Source: Lophium mytilinum
Taxonomy: Eukaryota > Ascomycota > Dothideomycetes > Mytilinidiales > Mytilinidiaceae
Direction of reading: 5' to 3'
Assembly: GCA_010093605.1 (NCBI GenBank)
Contig: MU004181.1
Span: forward strand, 3,316,215 to 3,380,214
Length of the DNA: 64,000 nucleotides
Position numbers and translations under genes: made by a program. Of the stretch, positions 10,571 through 23,500 are shown piece by piece (the stretch's first letter is position 1; each line of letters begins with the position of its first letter). Below the pieces are notes generated by a model. It did not search any database. It was not told the DNA's origin and saw nothing but the letters and a program-made list of their open reading frames with translations.

Positions 10571-12723
10571 AAGCCTGATACGAGGAGGATATGACGGGAA
10601 ACTTGGTGTAAAGGTTTGGAGTTTGGGTATTGCTGTCCAGTACTGATGTTAGGCTGGACTGAGCATCAAGGAGAGGCTAACGATTATCTGAGGCTGACAT
10701 CATTATGAGGCAAGTCAGGAACCTTTCAACAGTCAAGAGTACGTTTCTTACCATTCAAAGCTCTTTTTGACTAAACTTTTTGACTTTCTCTGCTGCCATT
10801 GTTTACCCTCTTACATGAATTGCGATTCTTCTTCGATGTTTGTGTATTGCTTCCTCTGCGTGTTGGTATCCTACCTATAGCTAGCTTTTAGTCGCGGATT
10901 ATTAGCGTTTCTTGCGTTCTTCTCTCCATCTATCGCATCAACCCCCATCAAGGATCGATTGGAAATCTGCAAGGGGATGACAATAGGAGCAATCCTGTCG
11001 ACTTTCAAGGGAAGACGCCTCTCACTCGGTCAAATCTCAATCAGATAGGTGGTTACTACCCCTCCTTCCGCTCTCAAACCTTACATCAAGCACGGCGTCA
11101 CAGAGATGAAGTTCATCTTCTACCAAAGTACTGGAAGTCAAGTACTTTGGTGACCATCGCTACGGCGAAGATTGCAAGCAAGCAGCTGCGGAGGAATTCT
11201 CGGACATGACGTAGTCAACATAGCTTCACCAATTGCCCGCCCATAGATTGGGTCCGAGGCTTGATAAAGTGTACACCACACTAACATTATCTCTTGGCGT
11301 ACCATTCCTCCCAGGCACTTGGTCAGTAGGCTTACTTATCGAGAACATGCAACGATTCAGACCAAGCCACAAGGACTAGAATCGCCATTCTCGGCACGAA
11401 TGGCCACATCACAGAGCGTTGACGAAGGGTCGAGATTACCTCCACAGGTGGACCATGTTACTATTTGCAGTAAGTCTGATCTCCTGCCCATGCCTTTGAG
11501 CGCCAGTATTCACCCGTTTGTGATTCGCGACGGATCTTCTGGACCCTTGACTCCCTTCACTGTTACGAGGTGATACCACATTGACACGCTAAGGCCTTCG
11601 CGGGTGATAACAGAGACAAGCCTTCAGTGACAGTTTGAAAAGAATGCATAACCATCTTGCTCAGCACGGACGCGACGTGAAGTACCGAGGCCGTGAGACA
11701 AGGCGTTGAACGCCTCTCAGCCTGGGGAACGTTGGATACGGCAGACGGAGCGTGGAAGGCTGGTGAATCCACGGCGGATTGCGGCCTGTGCGTCCAAGTC
11801 GTCGAGGATCGGGGATCGAGACTGAGTGATCGCAACCTGGTTGTAATACATACTTCTGGCCCAATTCTGGGGACGACCAGATCGCCCGCGACCTTCGGGC
11901 CTTTTGATCTACGCTGTCTAGAACTCGCGGAGCTCCTGGTGCCCATCACGCTCCATGTTGTCGATTTTCGCAGGGCGTCTTGAAGATCGCAGGCACTGCA
12001 GAGGTATGCCGGTGGTTGGTGTTTTCTGCCCCTGGTCGACTACTGCAGGCTCACTGCACGGCTCACTGCTTCGGGCATTGGGTGCTTTTGCTTTTTCTCT
12101 GACTCGCTTCTGTCCCATTATTTTCGAGAGCCGCGTTTCGCCTGGAATTCTGTTCAGCCTCACACGGGCCGTCCCCGTGGCGCCCAGCCCGTGCATCCCG
12201 TGTAAGCTGCAACCATATCACCATCAAGGCCCCCGCGAAGGCTTTTGTGATAGCCTTAAGGCGACCCACGCCTACGATGGGTTGACTATCCATACCAGCA
12301 GGGGCCCGCATGCTGATTCTGCAACCAGATGTGCACCACGAGAAGGGTGAGCGAGCGAGCTGCATCTCGTTCTTCAACACGCCTGCAAATGCGCTCAATC
12401 CGGAACGTGCGCTTGAGATAATTGGACCGCGGAAGCCCCACTGCATAACGGCAAGCCACAAAATTCCAAGTCCCGCGTCCCCGGACGCAAGCCCCAGACC
12501 ACCTTGCGGTACCTCTTCGGAGACCCATGCCTCTGACAACGGCTCTTATCACTCGATCTTTGCAGAAGCTCGTTTAGAATCCTTGGTAATGAAGTGACCT
12601 CGGGAGGCTGTTGATAGTACAATCGCCGGTACCCAGCAGCTTCTGTTGATGGCAAAACATCAATTGCGACTTCATCGAAAACGCTGAGCACGGCTATATT
12701 TCTCAGACTTCATACTGATCAGT
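10571..12723. other. Gene-poor region with one strong hairpin
   Basis: This 2.15-kb stretch has overlapping open frames on both strands around 11563-12600, including a 158-codon minus frame at 12063-12539, but none shows a domain, a coherent exon structure or a preferred strand. An 11-bp perfect inverted repeat lies at 11122-11151. The last 50 bases before 12724 are AT-rich and serve as the P450 promoter. Confidence 0.5.
11122..11151. repeat. Perfect 11-bp stem with 8-base loop
   Basis: Arms ACCAAAGTACT (11122-11132) and AGTACTTTGGT (11141-11151) are exact reverse complements, separated by GGAAGTCA. No gene lies within 550 bases upstream or 1.5 kb downstream, so it is not an obvious terminator. 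Confidence 0.7.
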
Positions 12724-14504
12724 ATGGAGGTTCTCTCACTCAACGGGTCTGGAATCTCAGCCCTGTTAGACACGCCGATCTCTGCCCTGTGTCTGTATTT
12801 CGTGGTGCTGATCATAGCATATGTTTGTACAACTACGCAATTGGCGTAGAAACCACATATTGACAATAACTACAGTTCACAATCATATCAATTTATCGAG
12901 TCACATTCCATCCTCTGGCAAGATATCCCGGGCCACTTTCATATAAACTCTCCAATTGGCCTCTAATTTTCCAATGCATTGGTGGGAATCGCCATATCAT
13001 TCACTTGCAAGACCACGAGAAATACGGTACGCACCAATGCTGAACCTTGTATTATCTCGTACTGATCGCGTAAGGTTCCGTGGTGCGGATTGGTCCAAAT
13101 GTGCTATCTTACAACACCGAGACGGCACTCAATGTGATCTATGGTGGGCAAAAGACGAACGTGCGCAAGTCCGAATGGTACAGAACCATTGATGCCGGCT
13201 CGGGAGCTTTTAGCGCTGCCACTGAGATTGACAAGAAAAAGCATGCTGTGAGAAGGAGATTCATCTCGCACTCCTTCTCCACGGAAGCACTTCGAAACTC
13301 GGAACCCTTCATTCAAGATAACGTTGCGCGATTCTGCGAGAATCTGGCATCAAAAGACGAAAAGACATGGAGCGAGAAGAAGGATATGGCTAAGTGGTGC
13401 ACATGGCTTGGCTTTGACATCATGGGGGCCCTGGCGTTTGGGAGGCCATTCAACTGCCTGGAGTCGGAAGAGAACAGATACATTCCGACAGCCATTACTT
13501 CTGCGAGCAAGTACATGTACTATGTGAGTAATCTCCTGGTCTTTTCTCTTACGGCAGCTTACTCAAGGCAGTTCCCTTTTCTCCCGGCAGCTTGGCTTCT
13601 TGCGCCTATCATGAACAGCAGACTCATGGAGTACGTGGGTGGCCAATCAGTGACGGACAACATTCGTCTCGTCAACTACGCCGCCGAGCAACTCCAATTC
13701 AAGATCGAGCAGGAAAAGGTGGATAAAGAAAAGGGCAAAGCACCTCGAAAGGACATGCTGCACTATCTGTTGAACGCCGAAGACCCAAAGACAGGACTCA
13801 AGCCAACCCCTGAAGAACTGCTTGCAGACAGCGTTCTCTACCTCACAGCGGGCTCCGATACTGTCGCGACTTGCCTTGCTGCGTCCTTCTTCTATCTCGT
13901 GCACAACCCCTCTGCCCTCGCAAAAGTCACCGCCGAGGTCCGCGCAGCTTTCAACTCCCCCGAGGAGATTACTGCAGGCAAGCACATCGACAGCCTTGCG
14001 TATCTTCACGGTGTCATGGACGAGACAATGCGCCGCTGTCCCCCAAAACCCAGCCACGTTCCTCGCGAAGTCATGCCTGGCGGCATCACCATTGACGGCG
14101 AGCACATCCCCGCCGGCACTGTCGTCGGCGTGCCAGCCTACGCCATTCATCACAATCCAGACTGCTACCCGGACCCGTGGTCGTTCAACCCTGAAAGGTG
14201 GATCGTGAACGAGGCCGCTGGCGTGAGCGCTGAAAGTGTGGCGTTGACGAACCGCTCATTCTGTCCGTTCAGTCTTGGGATTCGGGGCTGCATTGGCAAG
14301 ACGCTGGCGTATATGGAGTATAAGATTACGCTCGCGCACGTGCTGTGGAAGTATGACATCAGGCAGGCTGAGGGCGAGACAGTGGGGGAGGGGAGCCCGG
14401 ATTTGGAGCAGGGTAGGCAGCGGGTCGATGAGTATCAAATGGTGGACGTGATAGGGGTCATGCGGAGTGGGCCCATGGTGGAGTTCAAGCTTGCGCATCA
14501 TTGA
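12724..14504 (+). CDS. Cytochrome P450 monooxygenase, CYP65/isotrichodermin-hydroxylase-like
   Basis: Exons 12724-12822, 12876-13026 and 13075-14504 give 559 residues. An N-terminal membrane anchor (residues about 18-33) is followed by FHPLARYPGPL, the Pro-rich hinge of microsomal P450s, and HLQDHEKYGSVVRIGPN. The I-helix motif AGSDTVAT starts at residue 342, the ExxR pair is E400/R403, PERW follows, and the haem signature FCPFSLGIRGC places the Cys ligand at residue 489. All essential motifs are present, so the enzyme looks functional; it should hydroxylate a small lipophilic substrate with a P450 reductase at the ER. The substrate cannot be read from the sequence. Intron 1 uses an uncommon GTTTGT donor. 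No polyketide, peptide or terpene synthase gene is near, so a pathway is not evident. Confidence 0.93.
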
Positions 14505-15733
14505 AGATGTATGGAGATGGCGTAGGCGCATGCACTCGCACTTCCCACTCGTCTGGGTACCCTGAAGACGTATAGTAGCGGCATGTTACCGTCCCATGCA
14601 GCTGGATGCATTCACTAGAGAAGACGAAAGAATGGCCGTTATGTAACAGAACATCTCGCGTATTCACTTCCTACTCTGTAACGGCTTCGAGGCACCACGT
14701 CCAACTCGTGGGGTATCATCGGAAGATTACAGCGATCAAACGGCCTGGCCCCGAGCACACATTAAACTTTTCAGGCGTCCCGAATCCAGCTCCGAGGCCG
14801 ACCCCAGGCGGAGGATCTGACGTCCCGCCAGGTCCACATCGAACGGTCTCCGCATTAACGTGACTTCACCATGCCGCGATCTACATAGTCTGTATGCATC
14901 TGCATCACATCAACCCATTCCCTCAACCCATGATCCCGTCCTTCTGCTACCTACATCTCTCGGCTCGCTGACCTCGACATCATTCGCACCGGTTTCACAC
15001 CCACAACATACCGCTCGCGACTCACCAACACGGGTGCTCCCGGCACCGTTTGGCCGTGTCAGAGCAGAACCCGGGTCCGGGACTGCGGCCGCCATCACTG
15101 GCGCCCGCCACGCCAAGGCGCCGGTGCACGCTGCAAGCGTCGTGGGTAGCGCGTGGGGTGATGGACTCGAGGTTCCCGAGGGGACCTCAGCTGAGACGAG
15201 ACAAGGAAAACGCCACACATGCATCCCGACGCAGTGGTTCGACCGCGATGCGCGCCTGCGCCGTCTGAGTGGCTCGAGGGGGAGCGGCTCGGGGAATCGG
15301 GAGGCACAGGGCGCGGCTTAGTCTGTGAATTGGCGAATCGTGGGATTTCGCGGATCCACGGGCGGCGTTTGGGGCGCGGTGAGGCGTTCGCTGTAACTGA
15401 CTGTTTTTGGTAGTGCATGAGATTGGGCTGCAGCGCTGCTGTGGGAGATGCAGGCGGGGACCTGGTTTCTTTGGGGGGTTGGGTGATTGAGGTGGTGGGT
15501 GACGAGATTCAGTTCTTGCTTTTCTGTCGCTGTGCTGATTGGGCTTGCTTTTCTATCTATCATGGTGCTAATTGACTGGAGGATCTGCCCTCCGAAACCG
15601 GCGAACGAAAGCTGTGAATACGAGGACCGCCAGCCATTTCGCCAGAGTTTAGGTGCGAAATTACAAGAGCTATGTGCGTGCGAGAGACGAGACGAAAAGC
15701 CACCCATTTTTCATAGTGATTTCCCGCGCTTGC
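14505..15733. other. Intergenic between convergent genes
   Basis: The stretch lies between the 3' ends of the P450 (plus) and the permease (minus). It is GC-rich between 14900 and 15350, which creates open frames on both strands, but no motif or splice pattern supports a gene. Confidence 0.55.
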
Positions 15734-17571
15734 TCAATCCTGAACCTTGTCCGGGTCTGTTGGGACGACGAAACGCTTATGCCCGCTGATGAACCAGTCG
15801 CACAATGCAAGGAAAATGACGAACAGCATGATCGGCCCAGCGTAGTTGAAGTTCTTCGCTGTGACGGGGACCATGGCGGGGAAGGGTAACCAGACGATGC
15901 AGAAGAGACACCATACCACGGCGTAGATGTTGATGGCGATGCCGAACTTCCCGAGGCTGAAGGGCCCATAGTGCGGATGCTCGCCTTGGAGTTTACGAAT
16001 CAGGAAGAGGAGAATGGGCACGATGTAGGAGATGTAGAGAGCGATGGCGCCTAGGGAGATGACGGCGAAGAAGGCAGACGTGTTGCCGATTGTGATCAGC
16101 CCAATCAGTGCGCAGATGCTCGCCACCAGACCAAGGGCGCGGGTGGGCATGCGGAGGGTGGGGTGGACCTGAGTGTGATGAGATAAGCGGCTGCAGGTAC
16201 GACGTAGGTGGTGCGAATACTTACATAGGCAAAGTAGGAGGAGAAAGGCAAGCCGTTGTCGCGAGCAAAGGCCCATACGAGCCGCGTCACCGAGGCGTAC
16301 ACACTGAAGTTGCAGATCACGGCCGGGACGATGATGAAGCAGGTCAGTGTGGTTGCGCCGGCCAATGAGCCCGTGGCGTTCAGGTAGATCTGGATGACGG
16401 GGTAGCCTGTTGGGCTCAGGAGGGCCTCCATTGGGTCGCCGATGAAGAAGAGTAGGGTCAGAATGAAGCCGAATGCCAGAAACCCGTTGATGACGACGCC
16501 TAGGGCCATGCTGGTAGGTACTTTCTTTGGGGCGTCCTTCATCTCATTGCTCAAATGCAGCACTCCGTCGAATCCTTTCAAGTGGTCAGTATGAGCGCAT
16601 CTTCGAGACCTCAGTTGAACATACCGGTAAGAAGAGATGTGCTGGTAAGCAACCCAATACACCACTGCACGCCCTGGTTCTCCCAGCCACTCAAGCCGTA
16701 TGAAGAGGAAGTAAAGACATATTCTGCCGAGCTGGGCGTGCCCATAACCGCGAGCGTGACTACAGTGGCGATGAAGAAGGCAAAGTGGACGATTCCACCG
16801 AACATCTCAATCACGACAAGCACTTTCCGCGCGTAGAGGTTCAGAATGACCGTCACGGTGATGAACGCCCACATGAGCAGTGTGACGTGCCACAGCTTGG
16901 GGATGTAGGTTGGGTTGTTCAGCCCGATCAAGCCTTGGGTCATGGATGCATTGACGTAGGAACCTCCCGCGCAGAGGGCGATCCAGGCGAACGTCTAGAG
17001 GATGTCAGTACGCGTGGGTTTCTAGTGGAACGAGAGAGCTTACGGTCAACCATCCTTGGATCAAACTCCAGAACGCAGGTGTCATGATACCCCGGGGGGC
17101 GTACAGTCCTGACCATCGATACTGGGCTCCGACCACTGGGGTACTGTAGTGGGGTCAGTGAGCTTCTTTGGTTTTTGCAGCGGTGGCAGCAGCTCCTTAC
17201 ATTGAGGCCATTTCTCCTAGACTGAGAGCAATGCTGAGGGAGCCAATTGTGGCCATTATGAGGCCGTAGACCAAAGAAGTAGCCCCGCCATTCAGTAAAC
17301 CGGCACCGAAGGTGATCCCAATACCTTCCCAGGTAGAGAGAACTGTGAGGCCGAAAGCGACGGCAGGCTTCAGAGTAATATATCTCTACAATATAGTCAG
17401 TGATTGATTGCATTGGGGCGGGTGGATCGAAGGATTGAACGGAGTACACACATCAAGCTCACGGTTCTGGCCGACACTCCCAGAGTGTCCTGTTCCTCTA
17501 GGAATCTCATCGGTCGTACCACTGGCGCCCTCATGGACGGACAGCTCGATGTTCTTGTCGTCGAGAACCAT
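15734..17571 (-). CDS. Amino-acid/GABA/choline-type permease of the APC superfamily
   Basis: Six exons on minus (17571-17452, 17385-17201, 17143-17044, 16994-16625, 16574-16225, 16168-15734) give 519 residues with about 12 membrane spans. TLKPAVAFGLTVLSTWEG and the GEMAS segment match the first two spans of the fungal UGA4/HNM1-like family, and SNEMKDAPKKVPTSM matches the conserved loop after span 6 to 7. These carriers bring amino acids, GABA, choline or polyamines across the plasma membrane with protons. The acidic, soluble N-terminus (about 40 residues) fits a regulatory tail. All introns are 49-66 bases. Substrate cannot be assigned. The gene shares a 783-bp upstream region with the divergent rhodopsin-fold gene at 18355. 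Confidence 0.93.
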
Positions 17572-18354
17572 GATGAAAGCAAGATACTATAGAATGAAGC
17601 ACTTCGCCAATTGAGCAACGAGCTGCGAAAGAAAGAAGGATAAATGGACAGAAAATTCGACTGAGGGGCTCCACAAGTCACACAGGTCCCGGTGCAGTGG
17701 GCAGTGGTGCACTGGGAATCCGGGAGATATGGGGAAGGAAAAGTAAATAGAGGCGGTCGCACCTATCCTTCTCCAATCTCAGGTGCATGCTCGACCCCAT
17801 CCCCGTGGCGGCTTATCACACACTACGCGAAGGCACTGGGCGAAGCCACTAGCTCTGGAGCTGTGCTTTTGACGGAAACGAGAACCTACATGCATGGCTG
17901 ATGCTGGATCAGCTCCCGTCCAGCCCCATCCCGCCCGTCTAGCCAGTGCCCAACGCCCCGGGAGAGGCGATCCTTGCCGTACCGACCGAGCCAATACGAG
18001 CTGCAGGCCGACGCGAGATCTGACTCGCTAGCATTGATGTGAATGTCCCTGCTGGATGCACCGCAGGTGGGATGCAACTGCACATTTTCTTGGCTCCTCC
18101 CAGCGAGAGAGGCGTCGTGCCGCGTTAAGGAACGGGCAATCCGATCAGGGACAGCCCAGCCAGGAGGGCCTTTCCATGACGCCTCATTCTAAGCCCGACG
18201 CAGTTGCAAAACATGATGGCGCCGGATCACAGACAATATATCGTCAAGTAGACCCTTGCTTTGACTGCACAGTTGACTCTGGTTGAATCGAGCTTCAGAT
18301 ACCTCCTTGCATACCTTTCTCTGCTGTCTTTTTTGTGTTCTGTTCTGTACGACA
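17572..18354. promoter_or_regulatory. Divergent intergenic region of permease and rhodopsin-fold gene
   Basis: This 783-base stretch separates two divergent starts (17571 minus, 18355 plus). It must hold both promoters. Pyrimidine tracts run into the plus start (CTTTCTCTGCTGTC near 18315). No small gene is supported. Confidence 0.5.
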
Positions 18355-19787
18355 ATGCCCAACCCTCATCACAAGCCGGGCGCCGGCGTCGTGGCCGTGT
18401 CCTACTCACTGATCATCACCACCCTCGCTTTTGCCATTGCCAGGTTTTACACCACTTTTCGACGGAGACAAGGCTTTAAACTTGGCGACTGGCTCTTTTT
18501 GTTTGCAAATGTAAGCTGTCTGTCCTGTCATGAATAGCTGGCATAGCAGAAGAAGCGTATGTGCTGATCGGATCGCCACGACTCGCAACAGATCATAGGT
18601 CTCGCACAGAGCATCGTTCTCGATCGTGCTGTGCAGAATGGCCTCGGCCATCACATTCGCGAGTTGTCACCGCCGCAAGTCGACGCTTACTTCAAGGTGA
18701 GTGCAGAGTCTGCTTGCCATCGTGATCACTCCCGCATTCTTGCAAACACTCAACGCTCGTAGTTCCTCTACATATCGCAACTGCTCTCAATCATCGTCCA
18801 GGGGCTCTCGAAGGCATCAGTCGTTATCCTGATTGGCAAACTTGACAACAACAAGAAGACGAGGCAGCAATGCTACATCATCCACGGATTGACCGTCTTC
18901 TGGATTCTGTTCTCTGTCTTCACCGTCGCTTTTCAGTGCGGTTTCCCCAGCCCATGGGTCTTCAGCAAGTCGAAATGCACAGCTGGAGGTAACCTGTACT
19001 ATATCGTTATTGTCTTGAACATCATCACAGATGCCATCATCTCGACGTTTTTCCTCCCCGTGGTGTGGAAGCTGCAGATGTCAAAACGGGAGCGAACCAA
19101 CGTCAGCACCATCTTCGCTTCTCGATTAAGGTATGTTCCTATACCCTCTACTACTCCGCAGATGATAGATGCTAAATGCCCAGTGTCTGTGCCGCTTCAA
19201 TCGGCGAATGCGTCGTCCTCGGCCCCTACCTCAACTCCACCGACTTCACCTGTAAGCTCCCAATCCCCAACCACCACCCGTTCTGTTAAAACCGAATCAC
19301 CTAACACCCCCCTCCCCCCCCAGTTGAAGCCGTCCCCCCCGCCATCCTCGCCATCGTCGTCATGAACCTCTCCATCCTCACCGCCGGCATCCCCAACGTG
19401 CACCGCTTCCTCGCCGACCTGCAAACCGGCCAAATGGGCACCCGCCTCACCGAAGACCAGATCGAGTCCTCGGGCGCCGGCTCGCGCCAGCGCTCCTACT
19501 TCTCGCGCTCGGGCGGCAAGATCTCGAAGTCCTCGAACAGCGGGCACTCGCTGAAGCTGACGCCCATCACCCGCGGCGCGGTGACGACGACGTGCACGAC
19601 GAATGAGGAGACCGAGAGGCACGGGCGGGAGCGCGACGAGGTGGATGAGGATGGGAGTACGAGCAGTTTGAAGCGGAATGTAGTGATGCAGACGCGTGAG
19701 ATTTCGGTGGATTATGAGAGTAATCCGGATTATAGAGCTGGGGCGAGTGGGGGAGGAAGGGGGCTGGATTTTGGAGGAAGAGCGTGA
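18355..19787 (+). CDS. Seven-span fungal rhodopsin-fold integral membrane protein (satratoxin SC4-like domain)
   Basis: Exons 18355-18510, 18592-18696, 18763-19130, 19184-19251 and 19324-19787 give 386 residues. The pattern is that of the large fungal family with the rhodopsin / satratoxin-cluster protein 4 domain: RFYTTFRRRQGFKLGDWLFLFAN at span 2, KFLYISQLLSIIVQGLSKAS, CQ..Y near the third span pair, VIVLNIITDAIIS, and a final span before a charged tail of about 130 residues. The tail is Ser-, Arg- and acid-rich and disordered. Members are plasma-membrane proteins of unproven signalling role, often expanded to dozens of copies. A second member lies at 38658. The last exon switches from C-rich to G-rich bases. 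Confidence 0.85.
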
Positions 19788-20507
19788 TAGGGTATTGGTG
19801 ATGGCCTTTTGACTGACTGAATACCTGATAGCTGGGCCACCCCTGACAGCGGTGTCAAGCAAGCAAAAGCGAAGTCCGAGCAGTAGGATATCCATCGTCT
19901 ACTAGGGTGTGTATTTATGGAGACTTAGACGGCTTTTACGAGCGATCGAAAGGGGAGGGTTATATGGACTGGCGTTGCTGGCTGGCTTGTTCGAATTCTT
20001 GACGCCAAAATATATAGTGTAGATATGTGCTTATAAGAACCCAAAGTCTTGTCGTCACGACCACGGACGTTGTTTGACATTCTGATCCTTCGTAGATAGA
20101 CGGATACATGCCGGCTGACGCTTGAGTCGCGTCGATGACTTCCTGGCACATAGTGATACAATGAAAGTTGTGCGACTCTTAGCAGAATGCAGCACTCGGT
20201 AACTATGACCATCACAACATCGAGCCGTAAGTGCGCATTCTTGGTTGTCGGCGTGACATTGAATGAAGTAACTTGTACATTCCCAGGTATATGAAAATGA
20301 TAAAAAATCATTGTTCTGAATAACCTGTACATACATTCGCCAAGACGCCACCAAGGGGGTTTGCCCACTAACAAATGAAATTGGCATAAGGATATTTCGT
20401 AATCATCCAACACATGTACAAAATTCAAATCAAAGTATATGAAATCATTCCCACCAAGAGCCATATCAACGATACTAGGTCCTTTCACCCCCAAACCCTT
20501 GTCCAGA
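19788..20507. other. Intergenic between convergent genes
   Basis: Between the 3' ends of the rhodopsin-fold gene (plus) and the C2H2 gene (minus). AT-rich, with a minus open frame that merely continues as a shadow of the C2H2 last exon. Nothing further is seen. Confidence 0.55.
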
Positions 20508-23500
20508 TCAAACATATCTAAGTCTAGGATCGATTGTCTCCTGAGGCTCGTTGTCCGAAGCGTCGTTTGGATTTGTAGGATCTGAGCGCGACCCTTGGGC
20601 AGAATCGTGGAAGTCGCCCTGGGAGATGCCATATATATTCGCTGGATCCATACTCGCCTCTGGGGCAAAGCAGTCGATGTAGTCTGCCTGCGCGGTGTAT
20701 TGGGGAAACGTTGTAGGTAGAAAATCAATAGGTACTTGACTATCTGCTGGTCGCTGTTGAAGTCCTGGCCCATATGTCTTGTAACAACGAATCCAACCCT
20801 TCAAATGGATGGTGGCGAGGAACTGTCGCTCTGGCGAAAGACCGTTTGCAACAGTCTCGAAATCTTGCTTAAAGCTAAAATCAATGCGTTCTCCAGTTGA
20901 AACAGTGTTGGGGTATATGTCGTTGAGTAAATCTCCGTGCGATTTGAGATAAGCGTAGAATTCGTACCACACGTCACATGTGAAAGTTTTCAGCTCCGCT
21001 TGTGGAAGTGTTTCCGTGAGTTTAAGGAAAACGTTCATGAATTGGCGAATAGAAATGAGAGCAGTTTTTGTCAAGGTATCGTGGCTCGCCCCCGGTCTAG
21101 TTTGATCGGGGTCTTGACTCGATGGCATCTCGCAGGCGCCTTGAGTGGCCCGAGCATGGGGAATTTGCTCTCCAATAGGCCATGGCATGTCATAACCTAG
21201 AGTGTGCTCTCCATCGCGAAGGTCTTGATCGCGTCCAAGATCTGAAAATGGGTGGGATTGTAGACCCGGTCTGGCGGCGTTATCGCTGAGTCCTGGGAGT
21301 ACCACTTCGGGCTGCGACTCTTGTTGAAAGAGAACAGCTTGATCTTGGTCTTCTGCCTGAGAGATAGCAGTAGGAGTCCTCATTGGTTGGCCGTGAGGTA
21401 AGGCCTGAGGGACGACACGCAGTTTGACATTTGGGAACCCATTGCCTAGAGCTGAGATTAGCATGAAAGGCTTCCAGAAACCAGCTTGACTTGCAAGACT
21501 TCCGACTTACGTGGGTCTGGTATTCGATGCACATGCGGGTAGAGCCTTGTGTAAAGATCTTCCCAATGAACAAGGACATCCTTACGCCTGGGTTGCGGAC
21601 GGGTGCCTTGGCACTGGGGTCGCTTGTGTCTTCCGTCCCACTCCATCTGGTCTACCACCAGTATCTTGCATTGTTTACAATACTGAGGTACGATCAATCC
21701 GCGGTTTTCCAGGTAAGTCTTATGAGACTTGAGATGCCGTCGTAAGTCCGACATAGTCTTCGCTAGGTACCCACCGATGCAATCGCGCTCATCCTGCTGA
21801 ACATTTTCAAGTTCTTCATACTTGTGCACTGGGCAAGCGAAAGTTGCTTTCTCAGTATCACCTCCTTTTGATGGGAGTGCTTTCAGCTTCTTCTGTGTGC
21901 CGTCGTCTTCGCCTTCGGAATCTTCACGTTCGAATCCTCGAGATCGTTTGCCGATGCTACGTTGGCTCGAAACCCTAGTTCCGGACTGTCCGGAATTTGT
22001 AGATATTCCGGTCTCTGTAGGTTTTGTAGCTACAGGTGAGGTGTTTGATGAAACCCCACGAGCTGCCTGCTTGACATGATCCTGAGTCAAATGGGAGCCG
22101 AGGCCAGCCAGATCGAAATTGTTCGGAGTTCTCAGGGGCTGCCCAGACGTCAATTGACTCTGGCAGCCTGCACGTTGCCTAGCAAAGTCGATATCTGCTA
22201 GGACGCATTTTCCATGCGAAATTGCGGCCCCTAGACCTGGGCTTCTGTGAAGGGCTAACCGGAGGAAGGCATTAGGATCCAGAGAATTCTGGGATCTGAC
22301 TCGGGGAAGTTCGAAGGCAATCGAGGGTGCTGGTGCATGGGTTGAGACATCGAAGCGATGGGTTCGTTGGGCAAACGGGCGAGTGCCTTGATCTGGGCGG
22401 CCCAGTGCGCGAGAAAACGCGGAGGCGTCCACATTGTCTTCACTGATTGCAAGATTAGATTAGTACGGACTAAGTGTTTGTATCTAGGATCTTACAATTT
22501 GAAGTTAAGGACTTGAACAGAGGCGTCCCACCGCCGGAAGCATTTATTGACAAGAGATGGGTCCCGGACGGAGTGGAGCTGGCTCACGAGATAGTCGAAA
22601 CTTTTACTAGCATCGTCTGTGTCCTTCTGCATTGAACTTATGTGTTCCGTAGACTTTGGATTTCGTTCTATTCGAGCCTGGTTAGGACTCCGGTTCCTAT
22701 GTTCTTGACTCATAGCGTCAGGTGGCTGTGTCGCTGGAAGGCGACTTTCTGAGTCAATTTGACCTTTTTCTCGGACGGGGAGCCTTAGCTGATAGGAGAA
22801 CGCTGAAAGAGGCCCAGATAATTTCCCAAACTTGGTGGTAAGTTGGTCCTTATCATCGTGGCCGAAGTGACGTGGGCGCTCACTAGGAGATGCCTCCATC
22901 CATTGAGACATAGTCAAACCATTCTCAAAGTGAGTGGCGATATGTTGAACCCTTTGAAGCCAGGTTTCGAAGGATAAATCACAAAATCCACATGTTCGGG
23001 GAAAATCCGCGACATAATCAACCTGTGATGCCCTGATAAGCTTTGACCGAGGATCGCCGTAGCCACTATGGCCGTTGTCGATGTGCAAACCAAGTTGATC
23101 CTGACGATGAGTGATGAATGCCTCATGGATGGAAGACGGGCAAAGAACGCATATCCAGACTTGTTGCGGGTATCTGATCTCCTCGTGCTGCTTGAAGTCA
23201 TCTTTGCGCTTTGAGCTGGCTCCGCATCCTGAAGTGCATTGGTATTTCCCCTCGGCCGACGTGTGATGATTGATTTCTTTCGGGCATTTGCTCAACGCCT
23301 CTGCAGCGTAGCGCTCCACTCGGTGTAATCTCTCTTCTCGTGTCCATTCACTGAATCGATCATCATTCCAATATGGGGTTGTAACTTCAGGTTCCAGCGT
23401 GTTTGGAGGAGATGAGGTGCGAGTATAAAATCCTGTTTCTTCGGCCTGAGGCAAGCTACCGTAAGTTGAATCGCGAGACTCGCTTGGGTGGGAGCTCAAT

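Noticed and set aside
12063-12539. 158-codon minus open frame
   Set aside because: Overlaps open frames on the other strand, with no domain, intron or codon preference.
13522-13600. Extra short intron in the P450 (GTGAGT at 13524)
   Set aside because: The only acceptor would give an intron of about 36 bases, below the size seen elsewhere, and the frame is open without it.
12724-19787. Secondary-metabolite cluster (P450, permease, SC4-like protein)
   Set aside because: No synthase, tailoring partner or pathway regulator lies near; the SC4-like domain is a large general family despite its name.
19197-19895. 232-codon minus frame
   Set aside because: Antisense to the last exons of the rhodopsin-fold gene, whose splicing and spans are clear.
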